Below, one piece after another: positions 57,563 through 64,000 of a stretch of DNA of 64,000 nucleotides (positions are counted from its first letter, which is position 1; every line of letters starts with the position of its first letter). This DNA comes from Streptomyces torulosus (lineage in GTDB: Bacteria; Actinomycetota; Actinomycetes; Streptomycetales; Streptomycetaceae). Under the pieces are notes generated by a model. The model ran no database searches. It saw only the letters and a program-made list of their open reading frames with translations, and was not told where the DNA came from. Made by a program: the position numbers and the translations under genes. The stretch spans positions 1 to 64,000 of the forward strand of contig NZ_LIRK01000204.1 of assembly GCF_001419765.1 (NCBI RefSeq). The letters are read 5' to 3'.

Positions 57563-57680
57563 GTCGTTCTCCCTTCACGACTGGAGCAGGTCACTCACTT
57601 TGGTGATGACAGACCGCCGGTGCGAAAGGCGACGGCCGTACGCTGTCTTCTCCTGAGCGGCGGGCCACCGCGGCCGGCGG

Positions 57681-59162
57681 TTACGTTGCACCGTGTCCGC
57701 CGAGTCGGGCGTCGCGTCGCGTGTCCGTGTTCTGGATCTGCCATGTCTGGTTGTCGCCGCCCCAGCACGCCCACAGCTGCGCCTTGAAGGTGGCGGTGTT
57801 CACGTCGAGGCAGAGGCCTGATCGAGCGCTGCGGATGGTGCCGTCACCGCCCACCGTCCACCGCTGGTTGTCGCCGCCGTTGCACGCCCACGTGCCGACC
57901 ACGGTGCCGTTCGTCGTCCCGCTGTTGTACGCATCCATGCACCTGCGGCCGCCAAGTGCGGTGATCTGCCCGCCGGCCGTCAAGGTCCACTGCTGGCCGA
58001 CCGTGTTGTCGCAGGTGTTCACCTGGACCTGGATGTTCGCCGTGGTCCCGCCGGGGATGTCCAGACAGCGCCCGGTGCCGACGTTGCGCAGCAGGCCGGC
58101 CGGGGCCGGGACGTCGCCGTCCAAGCCCCAGCCGTGTCTGAGGCGCTCGCGGCCGCTGGCGCTGGGGGTGCTGAGCGTGAGGTCGGTACCGGTGCCGTGC
58201 AGTTTCTGCATGGCATACCAGTCGTCGCCCTGGCCGGCGCGTATCTTCCCGCCCAGCCCCGGCCAGTAGACGGAGCCGATCCGCAGTTCCCGGAGCACCG
58301 TGGTGGTCGCCCGGAAGTAGCGCACGAAGTTGTCGGTGCTGCCGGCATCGTGATAACTGAGCCCGGTGTCCATCGGGGCGCCGAACTCGTCGACGACAGT
58401 GCGGTCGGCGCAGGAGCCGAACGCGTCCCGCAGGTAGGCCATCCACTGGTCGTAGGTCTTCGCGCCGCTGAAGAACGTGTAGTGGTGCAGCGACAGAAAC
58501 GTCCCGTCAAGGCGGCGGTCGGCGCACATGGATTTGATGTCGGTGTTCAGGCCGGCGCCGCTGACGAAGATGCGGTTCCGCTGAATCGACGGGTGGCTGC
58601 TGATCCAGTTGCTCACCACGTTCGCCCACTCGGCGGCGCTGTGTCCCGCCGGTTCGTTCATCGGCTCGAAGTAGACGAGGCTGTTGGAGCCGTACCGGGC
58701 AAGCACCGTGTTCCACATGGCGTCGAAGGCGCTCGGGTTGACGATGCGACCGCCGCGGGCGGCCACCCCGTCGTCCCAGTAGGAGAGGACGACCTTGAAT
58801 CCCTTCGCGGTGGCTGCGTCTATCGCGCCCGTGTACGCGCTCCACCAGCTCGTCCCGACTGTGTAGGTGTTGATCGGGAGCCGAACGGTGTTGGCGCCGA
58901 GGTTGTTCTCGAAGCCGTTGTAGATGGCGTTGGCTTTCGCCACGACCGTCTGGTAGTTGTCAGAGCCGCTCAACCCGTGCAGGACCAGCGGTCCACCGTG
59001 GAAGTTGTCACCGAGCCGGGCCCAGTTGACGCCGCGGAACTGGGACGTGTCGGTAGCGGTCGGCGAGGCGCTCTCGTGCTCGACGACCGCCAGCACGCTG
59101 GGAACGGTCAGGATGTAGGCGAGCGCCCGGGCGAGGTAGCGCCGGCGGCGGGTGCGGGGCAT
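57681..59162 (-). CDS. Secreted GH5-family glycoside hydrolase with CBM13
   Basis: A 493-residue secreted enzyme. Signal with RRRRYLARALAYILTVPSVLA; TIM barrel with GVNWARLGDNFHGG, TVRLPI, the acid/base Glu in FEPMNEP, HHYTFF and nucleophile Glu in VVDEFGAP. Residues about 365-485 are a CBM13/ricin trefoil with QQWTL, NQRWTV and NQTWQI repeats. It cuts a beta-linked polysaccharide such as cellulose, mannan or xyloglucan; which one is not determinable. GGGAAGG lies 7 nt before ATG 59162. Probably co-regulated with the GH95 gene 118 bp downstream. Confidence 0.9.
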   Translation of the reverse strand: MPRTRRRRYLARALAYILTVPSVLAVVEHESASPTATDTSQFRGVNWARLGDNFHGGPLVLHGLSGSDNYQTVVAKANAIYNGFENNLGANTVRLPINTYTVGTSWWSAYTGAIDAATAKGFKVVLSYWDDGVAARGGRIVNPSAFDAMWNTVLARYGSNSLVYFEPMNEPAGHSAAEWANVVSNWISSHPSIQRNRIFVSGAGLNTDIKSMCADRRLDGTFLSLHHYTFFSGAKTYDQWMAYLRDAFGSCADRTVVDEFGAPMDTGLSYHDAGSTDNFVRYFRATTTVLRELRIGSVYWPGLGGKIRAGQGDDWYAMQKLHGTGTDLTLSTPSASGRERLRHGWGLDGDVPAPAGLLRNVGTGRCLDIPGGTTANIQVQVNTCDNTVGQQWTLTAGGQITALGGRRCMDAYNSGTTNGTVVGTWACNGGDNQRWTVGGDGTIRSARSGLCLDVNTATFKAQLWACWGGDNQTWQIQNTDTRRDARLGGHGAT

Positions 59163-59639
59163 GGTCGCGCCTTCCCGGTTGGCGGTGTGGTCACGTCTGC
59201 GCTGTAAAGGATCTTGACGTTGGCCGCCTGCCGGCAGCCGGCCGAGCCGGCGCGGAGCTTGCCCTCTCCACGCCGGCCCCCTCCCAGGTCGCTCGCGCAG
59301 CGAGCATGTCAGCGTCATGCCGCTGCCGTGGCGCCTGGAAAGCCTTGCTCCCCGGCTTCGCCCGGATGGTCGTTACCCGGCCCGGATCGGCTCCTCGTGA
59401 CTCAAGTCCCGGGTCTTCGGAGCCAACTCACCGTACTGACGCCAGCATTTCGCGGATCGCTTTTGGCTTCCGCTTTCCCAGGTCATGAATGGGGAACGTT
59501 CGGCGTCGACTTCTAGAAGATTGGCAGATTGCCATGGTCCATTCAAGAGGGAAGCATCAATAATTGAAGACCACCCCTCATAACCTTTTCAAGCAGTGAA
59601 ATCAGAATGCCGGACGCAGGTAAATCGCGGCAGTTTTCG
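59163..59639. other. Intergenic region upstream of the GH5 gene
   Basis: 477 bp with no supported gene. The half near 59500-59600 is clearly AT-richer than the rest and contains the inverted repeat TGGCA-GAT-TGCCA (59522-59534), a possible operator. It should hold the GH5/GH95 promoter (minus strand). The right end abuts the abruptly ending sigma-factor gene, so it may include remnants of that gene's lost 3' part. Confidence 0.45.
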
Positions 59640-60671
59640 TTATCGGCGGCCGACTGGAACAGTCGCAGTCGCAGTCGCCGTGGTGCCGAAAAGCACGGCA
59701 CCGTTGCCGAACGCGGGTACTTGGGTGCCGATTCGATCGGCTCTCAGACGAGTTGGCCGAGGGAGCCCAGCCCCAACGCCGGCAACCGGCCCGGATCCGA
59801 CCTCGGCCGCCTCGGCTCCCGCAACGACGGCGTTCTCGGTGGCCCCGGCGAGCGCAGGTCTGTCGAGCACCGTGGCGGGCCGCGCCAGCGGGACGGGGAG
59901 CAGCGCCAAGGCGACGATCAGCCGCTCAAGGGGCACGAGTTCGTCGGCGGCCCGGCCGCACTCCGCACAGGATCGGGTGTGCCGGGTGATGCGCTTACGC
60001 CACAGCGCGCTCGGTACGCCGTCCCAGCCCCCCAGCGCGGCGGTCAGCTGTGGGCACCGGGGGCCGGCTTCCAGCGCCGCGACGAGTGACCGGCTCAGCT
60101 CCAGCTGGTTGCGCATCCGCTGGACGCGTACACCCGCGTGGGCCACGCTCGTTCCCAGCGCCGCCGCGAGCTCCGCCCTCGTGAGCCGGCCCGCGGTCTC
60201 CCGCCACCACAGCGACAGCAGCGTCCGGGCGTCCGGGTCGAGCCATCGACTGGCGCGTACGGTCTTTCGGCGATGACCGGACAGCTCGACGTGGATCAGG
60301 GCGAGGTTCTCGGCGTCGGCGTCCGGCGGGTCGGTCATCTCGTCGAGGGGGGCCGTCCGTTCGGCATCCGCATGCCGCCGGTGCAGATGGGTGCTGATCT
60401 GTCGTGTCGCGATCGTGGCGAGCCAGGGCCGGAAGCACTCCGGGGTGCGCAACGTGCGCAGTTCAGGAAGTGCCCGCAGCATCGTCTCCTGCACCACGTC
60501 GTCGACGTCCGCGAGCTCACCCAGTGCCCTGCGCACGATCGCGTACACCAGTGGCAGGTACGTCGCGGCCAGGTCGTCGAGCGCTCGTGGATCGCCGGCC
60601 TGTGCGGCGACGACCAGGCTCGTCTCGTCGCCTCGGTCCGCTCGGTCCGCTCGCATCATGAGTCCATGCAT
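59640..60671 (-). CDS. ECF sigma factor with C-terminal zinc-finger segment, probably truncated
   Basis: A 343-residue protein. Sigma-2 region LAATYLPLVYAIVRRALGELADVDDVVQETMLRAL and sigma-4 LTRAELAAALGTSVAHAGVRVQRMRNQLE are clear. Then comes an anti-sigma-like zinc motif (RHTRSCAECGRAADEL), a hydrophobic stretch (LIVALALLPVPLA) and an Ala/Gly-rich tail. Related fused ECF proteins continue into an external, often carbohydrate-binding domain; here the frame stops just after a second weakly hydrophobic stretch. ATG 60671 chosen; ATG 60779 overlaps the upstream remnant. Likely role: transmembrane control of polysaccharide genes. Confidence 0.75.
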   Translation of the reverse strand: MHGLMMRADRADRGDETSLVVAAQAGDPRALDDLAATYLPLVYAIVRRALGELADVDDVVQETMLRALPELRTLRTPECFRPWLATIATRQISTHLHRRHADAERTAPLDEMTDPPDADAENLALIHVELSGHRRKTVRASRWLDPDARTLLSLWWRETAGRLTRAELAAALGTSVAHAGVRVQRMRNQLELSRSLVAALEAGPRCPQLTAALGGWDGVPSALWRKRITRHTRSCAECGRAADELVPLERLIVALALLPVPLARPATVLDRPALAGATENAVVAGAEAAEVGSGPVAGVGAGLPRPTRLRADRIGTQVPAFGNGAVLFGTTATATATVPVGRR

Positions 60672-60775
60672 GCCGCCTCGGGCGAGGCCGCCGCAGGTGC
60701 CGCGCACGTCGCCACCCTCGGGTTCGCTCGCACGATCGACTCGGGCGCGGCCGGCTGGTAATGCTGGGCGGCCCG

Positions 60776-61087
60776 TCATCGCCCCGGCCGTCCGCCGTCG
60801 ACGGGAGGAACGATGCCGTTGAGACGGTCCGACGCCGGTGGGGCGAGGAACACCGTGGCCCCGACGAGATCGTCGGCGCGGCTCCGGCGACCGGCCGGGA
60901 TCCGGCCGAGGATCGCCCGGTCGCGCCGGGGGTCCGCGCGTAACGCCTCGGTGTCGCCGGTGGCGATGCGGCCCGGTGCGATGGTGCTGACGCCGCGCCC
61001 GCCCCGCTCCTTCGCCAGGGCCGGCGCCTCGGCGACCCGGATCTCGATCTCGTGGGTGCGTGCCCCGCGGTAGACAACCGCGTTCAT
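60776..61087 (-). pseudogene. Chimeric remnant: alcohol dehydrogenase N-terminus joined to SDR C-terminus
   Basis: The first about 22 residues (MNAVVYRGARTHEIEIRVAE) look like the start of a zinc-type MDR alcohol dehydrogenase. From about 61018 the frame becomes the last 80 residues of a KduD-like SDR (ALAKERGGRGVSTIAPGRIATGDTEALRADP, then VDGGRPGR). The SDR active site is missing, two residues of VNVNAIAPG are lost, and conserved Trp positions are Arg. An internal deletion fusing two neighbouring genes is the simplest reading. The start overlaps the enolase-family stop (ATGA). Confidence 0.8.
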
Positions 61088-62286
61088 CGATCCTCCATTC
61101 CCATGGTGTCGAACGTCCCTTCCGCGGTGGATCGGCATGGTCCGGGGGTGACCGCGAGCAGCCGCCGGCCGGCGTGCTCCGGCCGTATGTGCGGTCCGTC
61201 GGGTGCGTGTGCCGTCCGCTGCCTGGCCGCGGTCATCACCGTCTCGTGGATCCGGATGCCGAGGCCCGGCGTGTCGCCGAGCACAAAGGCTCCGTCCTCG
61301 ACGTGCAGGTCCATCGCGACGCCGATCGGCGGCCGCAGGCCCTGTAGTTCGCTGACGAGGTGGTTGGGCACCGACGTCGCGGCGTGCAGCAGCGCGACAG
61401 GCGTGTTGCCGATCGGGCTGACCGGCAGGTCGTGGGCGTGGGCCAGCGCGGCGACCCGCAGGAAGTGGGTGACTCCCCAGACCGCGGCCGTCTGGACGAT
61501 GTCGAGACCTCCCGCCGCGATCAGCGGGCGGAACTGCTCGAGGCCGGTGAGGTTCTCCCCGCTGGCGACCGCCGTCCGTACGCCACGGCTGACAGCGGCC
61601 AGGCCGTCGGCGTCCCAGCGCCGGACCGGCTCCTCGATCCAGGTCAGGTCGAGTGTGCGTTCCAGTTCACCGACGTGGCGTACCGCCTGCTTGCGGCTCC
61701 AGGACTCGTTCGCATCCAGCATGAGCCCGGGCCGGGCCCCGTGCGCGGCCTCGGTCAGTACCTCGCGTACGAGCGACAGTCGGTGCCGGTCACGCTCGAT
61801 GTCCAGGCCGCCCTTGAGCTTCGCCGCCCTCAGCCCGCGTTCGGCGTAGACCTGGTAGGTGGCGACGAGTTCGTCGTCGGTGAGACCGATGTCCAGGCCG
61901 GAGGCGTAGGCGTGGACCGTGCGGTCGTTGCCGCCGAGCAACCGCCACAGCGGCTCACCCACGGCCTGTGCCTTGATGTCCCACAACGCCGTGTCGAACG
62001 CGCCGATCGTGCCGAACACCACGCCGGCGTGCCCGGCTTTGAAGGTGTGCCGCAGCATGCGGTCGTAGAGGGCGGTCACCGCGCGCGGGTCCTGGCCGTC
62101 GATGGCGGCGAAGACCGCCTCGGCCTCCACGTGCGGTCCCAGGCCGACTCCGGTGATCCCCTCATCGGTCTCGACGATGACGACCGGCACGGGCACGACG
62201 CCGTCGCCGTAGACGCCGTTGGCGTCACCGACGGATCGCCCCCAATGCTGCGTCGTCGTCAGGGTTCTGTACCCGGTGATGCGCAT
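61084..62286 (-). CDS. Mandelate racemase/muconate lactonizing (enolase superfamily) enzyme
   Basis: A 400-residue enolase-superfamily protein: N-terminal capping domain, then a barrel with K-x-K (AAKLKGG), metal ligands LMLDANES, WIEEP and ASGENLTG. At the strand where mandelate-racemase-type members carry a catalytic His, this protein reads VSPIGNTP, so the His seems absent. Family reactions are sugar-acid dehydration or epimerisation; with fucosidase and KduD-like neighbours, L-fuconate or a related acid is a plausible substrate. ATG 62286. The last 40 residues are a basic non-family tail. Confidence 0.85.
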   Translation of the reverse strand: MRITGYRTLTTTQHWGRSVGDANGVYGDGVVPVPVVIVETDEGITGVGLGPHVEAEAVFAAIDGQDPRAVTALYDRMLRHTFKAGHAGVVFGTIGAFDTALWDIKAQAVGEPLWRLLGGNDRTVHAYASGLDIGLTDDELVATYQVYAERGLRAAKLKGGLDIERDRHRLSLVREVLTEAAHGARPGLMLDANESWSRKQAVRHVGELERTLDLTWIEEPVRRWDADGLAAVSRGVRTAVASGENLTGLEQFRPLIAAGGLDIVQTAAVWGVTHFLRVAALAHAHDLPVSPIGNTPVALLHAATSVPNHLVSELQGLRPPIGVAMDLHVEDGAFVLGDTPGLGIRIHETVMTAARQRTAHAPDGPHIRPEHAGRRLLAVTPGPCRSTAEGTFDTMGMEDR

Positions 62287-62289
62287 GCG

Positions 62290-62520
62290 TCAGCCCTTCG
62301 TCGCGCCGGCCGTCACGCTGTCAGCGATCTGGCGCTGCAGAAACAGGTAGGTCACCAACACGGGCAGCCCGGCGATCAGGACACCGGCTGCGAAAGTGGG
62401 GATGTCGGCGGAGTACTGGCCGCGCAGGGACGTGATGCCCGCCATCAGGGTGCGATGGTCGGCCGACGGCATCATCAACAGCGCGATGAGCACGTCGTTC
62501 CAGCAGAACAGCGCGTCGAG
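62290..62520 (-). pseudogene. 3' remnant of a MalG-type sugar ABC permease
   Basis: The frame ending at 62290 encodes CWNDVLIALLMMPSADHRTL, then MAGITSLRGQYSADIPTFAAG and the closing LFLQRQIADSVTAGATKG, which is the C-terminal 70-75 residues of a MalG-type permease. Upstream of about 62520 the DNA instead encodes a solute-binding protein in another frame, so the rest of this permease and a MalF-type partner are missing. Confidence 0.85.
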
Positions 62521-63251
62521 ACGTTGGCCTCTCTCCACAGCGAGAAGACCCGCTTGACCGCCGGAGAGGACCAGTCCCGCTCGCCGGCGATCCAGTCGTC
62601 GTACTCCTGGGGCGACAGGACGCCCGAGCCGAGCCCGGACAGGAAGAACTGGATTCCGATGCCTTCCTTGTTGCCCTGCGCGAAGCACCCGGCACCGGTC
62701 GACCTGGTGAGGGTCCGGCAGTCGGCGACGAACTCGTTCCAACTGGTGGCCGGCTGCTCCGGTTCCAGCCCGGCCTTCCGGTAGAGCGACTTGTTGTAGT
62801 GGATCGGGTGACCTTGCAAGGTCACCGGAGCGGCGTAGGTCGTGCCGTCCTCGGTGAAGGCCTCCCACCCGGCCGGCCGCTTCCTGTCGTCACGGACGTA
62901 CTCGTCCAGCGGCAGAAGGGAGTCCGCGCGGTCACGGATCTGCCCGCCGCCGTTGAAGAGCATGACGTCCGGCCCCTTGCCGGCCTGGATGGCGGCCCCG
63001 AGCAGGGTGTAGTACTGCTCGAACGGCTGCGCGACGAACTCGACCGTCACACCGGGATGCCGCTCGGCGAAGTCGGCCTTGGCCTTCTTGACGTATGAGG
63101 ACGCCGTGGCGTCGCCGGACTTCCCGTCCCAGACGACGAGCTTGCCCTTCGAACCACCGGACGCCGCATCCGGGTCGGAGGCGCTTCCGCAGCCGGCTAA
63201 GACAACGAGCCCGGCGACCAGGATCGCCGACCACAGTGTTCGCTGCTTCAT
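62475..63251 (-). pseudogene. 5' part of a sugar ABC solute-binding lipoprotein, truncated by deletion
   Basis: The frame begins with a lipoprotein signal (VLAGC) and a normal MalE-like N-lobe: VEFVAQPFEQYYTLLGAAIQAGKGPDVMLFNGGG, LQGHPIHYNKSLYRKAG and SWNEFVADCR. After about 245 residues (VFSLWREANVS) it runs out of frame into the permease remnant and stops at 62475; full-length homologues are about 420 residues. The deletion junction is near 62505-62525. It can no longer bind sugar as a two-lobe protein. Confidence 0.87.
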
Positions 63252-63310
63252 TGCTGCCCCACTCTCCTGAGGTGGCCGGCTGTCCGGCAGTTGAGGTTGA
63301 GGAGGAACGC

Positions 63311-63368
63311 AACTCGTATGACGTATGTAACTCGTATGACGTATGACGTCAACCGGATGCCGTATAGT
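63311..63368 (+). promoter_or_regulatory. Tandem GntR operator and promoter
   Basis: AACTCGTATGACGTATG occurs at 63311-63327 and again at 63329-63345 (18-bp period). The second overlaps the perfect palindrome GACGT-ATG-ACGTC (63338-63350), a FadR-subfamily-like site. TATAGT (63363-63368) is a good -10 for the GntR gene. The site sits between the divergent GntR and solute-binding genes. Confidence 0.7.
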
Positions 63369-63409
63369 GAGCGGGAATCCGTGGCACGGCGCGGGTCCCG
63401 GGGGGTGTC

Positions 63410-64000
63410 ATGACGGCAGTACCGCAGTCATCCGCAGGCGCCTCCGAGGTCCCCGCCTGGAGTCGGCGCCCGGCGAACCTCGCCGCCGCGGTCACGGCTG
63501 AGTTGGTGGAGCGGATCGTCCGTGGAGTCCATCCGTCCGGTTCGCCGCTCCCCCCCGAGCCCGTGCTCTGCGCGACCTTCTCGGTCAGCCGCACCGTGGT
63601 CCGCGAGGCGGTGAAGATTCTTCAGGAGAAGGGGCTGGTGCAGGTCCGCCAAGGCGCCGGCACGATGGTCACCCCGCCGGCGATGTGGAACATGCTTGAC
63701 GAGCTGGTCCTCGGCGCGACCATCGCCGAGGACGAGAGCCTGGCCACCCTTGATCACCTCGTCGCGACCCGCCGCGTGCTGGAGTCCGACATGGCCAACG
63801 TCGCCGCCCGCCTGGCGAACGCCGAGGTGATCGACCAGCTACGCAGGCTGGTGGAGCGGATGGACGAGCTCGTCGACGACCCCGTTTCGTACCACGACGA
63901 GGACCGGGCGTTCCACGACACCGTGATGCAGGCGTCGGGGAACCGCATCGGCCGTGCCGTGGTCCGTTCGTTGGAGCGCCAGGTCATCGACTCCGCCCGT
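63410..64000 (+). CDS. GntR/FadR-family transcriptional regulator (partial at right edge)
   Basis: An open frame from ATG 63410 to the window end, 197 codons so far. The winged helix is at residues about 20-85 (TAELVERIVRGVHPSGSPLP, FSVSRTVVREAVKILQEKGL, VRQGAGTMV). It is followed by an all-helical FCD ligand domain: LDHLVATRRVLESDMANVAA carries the D-x3-N/R metal-site start, and DEDRAFHDTVMQASGN follows. It should sense a sugar acid or similar and control the divergent transport/catabolic genes through the repeats at 63311-63350. Only the last 30-40 residues are missing. Confidence 0.9.
   Translation, partial: MTAVPQSSAGASEVPAWSRRPANLAAAVTAELVERIVRGVHPSGSPLPPEPVLCATFSVSRTVVREAVKILQEKGLVQVRQGAGTMVTPPAMWNMLDELVLGATIAEDESLATLDHLVATRRVLESDMANVAARLANAEVIDQLRRLVERMDELVDDPVSYHDEDRAFHDTVMQASGNRIGRAVVRSLERQVIDSAR

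Noticed and set aside
63311-63345. Direct repeats considered as a CRISPR or insertion-sequence end.
   Set aside because: Only two units with no spacers or cas genes; they sit between a GntR gene and its divergent target, so an operator explains them better.

Overview
The window is chromosomal DNA of a Streptomyces or very close actinomycete. It is about 70 percent GC with strong third-position GC. It has many GTG starts and one TTG start, ATGA stop/start overlaps, and a complete conservon (cvnA-B-C-D). It also has a xylA/xylB/ROK cluster, a DUF3516-type helicase, a heterodimeric ABC exporter and several Tat or lipoprotein exports typical of the group. I saw no tRNA, rRNA, CRISPR array, prophage or intact insertion sequence.

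Layout. 0-5.3 kb: a MarR regulator divergent from a PLP-dependent decarboxylase, then a coupled pair of secreted hydrolases (S12 serine hydrolase, S33 tripeptidyl aminopeptidase type). 5.3-10.3 kb: a YjbQ-family protein, then a sulfonate-type ABC operon (permease, ATPase, lipoprotein) and an FAD monooxygenase. The operon is preceded by an unlisted 27-residue Cys-ending leader peptide that looks leaderless, i.e. a cysteine attenuator. 10.3-18.2 kb: an MltG-like lytic transglycosylase, an ABC exporter with a divergent MarR regulator, a dicarboxylate symporter, a PNGase A-like secreted amidase and an L,D-transpeptidase lipoprotein. 18.3-22 kb: an asymmetric heterodimeric ABC exporter. 22.4-27.3 kb: a DUF5709-like protein, a membrane metal-dependent hydrolase, a DEAD/DEAH helicase and a TesB thioesterase. 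27.4-34.5 kb: a DNA-binding-like protein, an orphan Roadblock protein, an F420/FMN-binding protein, the conservon (with an extra 69-codon frame filling the cvnC-cvnD gap) and an MHYT sensor. 34.6-41.4 kb: a methyltransferase, small conserved unknowns, and a SNF2 helicase coupled to a SWIM zinc-finger protein. 41.5-49.5 kb: xylose isomerase, xylulokinase and ROK regulator, a Tat amidase, a GAF regulator with TTG start, and an aldehyde dehydrogenase. 49.9-53.7 kb: a methyltransferase, an AMP-forming ligase and an NAD-dependent epimerase.

53.7-64 kb looks like an acquired and decaying carbohydrate island. After about 1 kb without a convincing gene come a GH95 fucosidase with a ricin-type lectin domain and a GH5 hydrolase with a CBM13 trefoil. 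Next is an ECF sigma factor whose C-terminus seems cut short, then an enolase-superfamily dehydratase or racemase. Two deletion chimeras follow: an alcohol dehydrogenase N-terminus joined to an SDR C-terminus, and a sugar-binding protein joined to the tail of a MalG-type permease. The island continues with a GntR/FadR regulator (running off the right edge) facing a tandem-repeat operator. The surviving genes fit use of fucosylated or beta-linked plant polysaccharides, and possibly non-phosphorylative L-fucose breakdown, but the uptake and dehydrogenase genes look inactivated.
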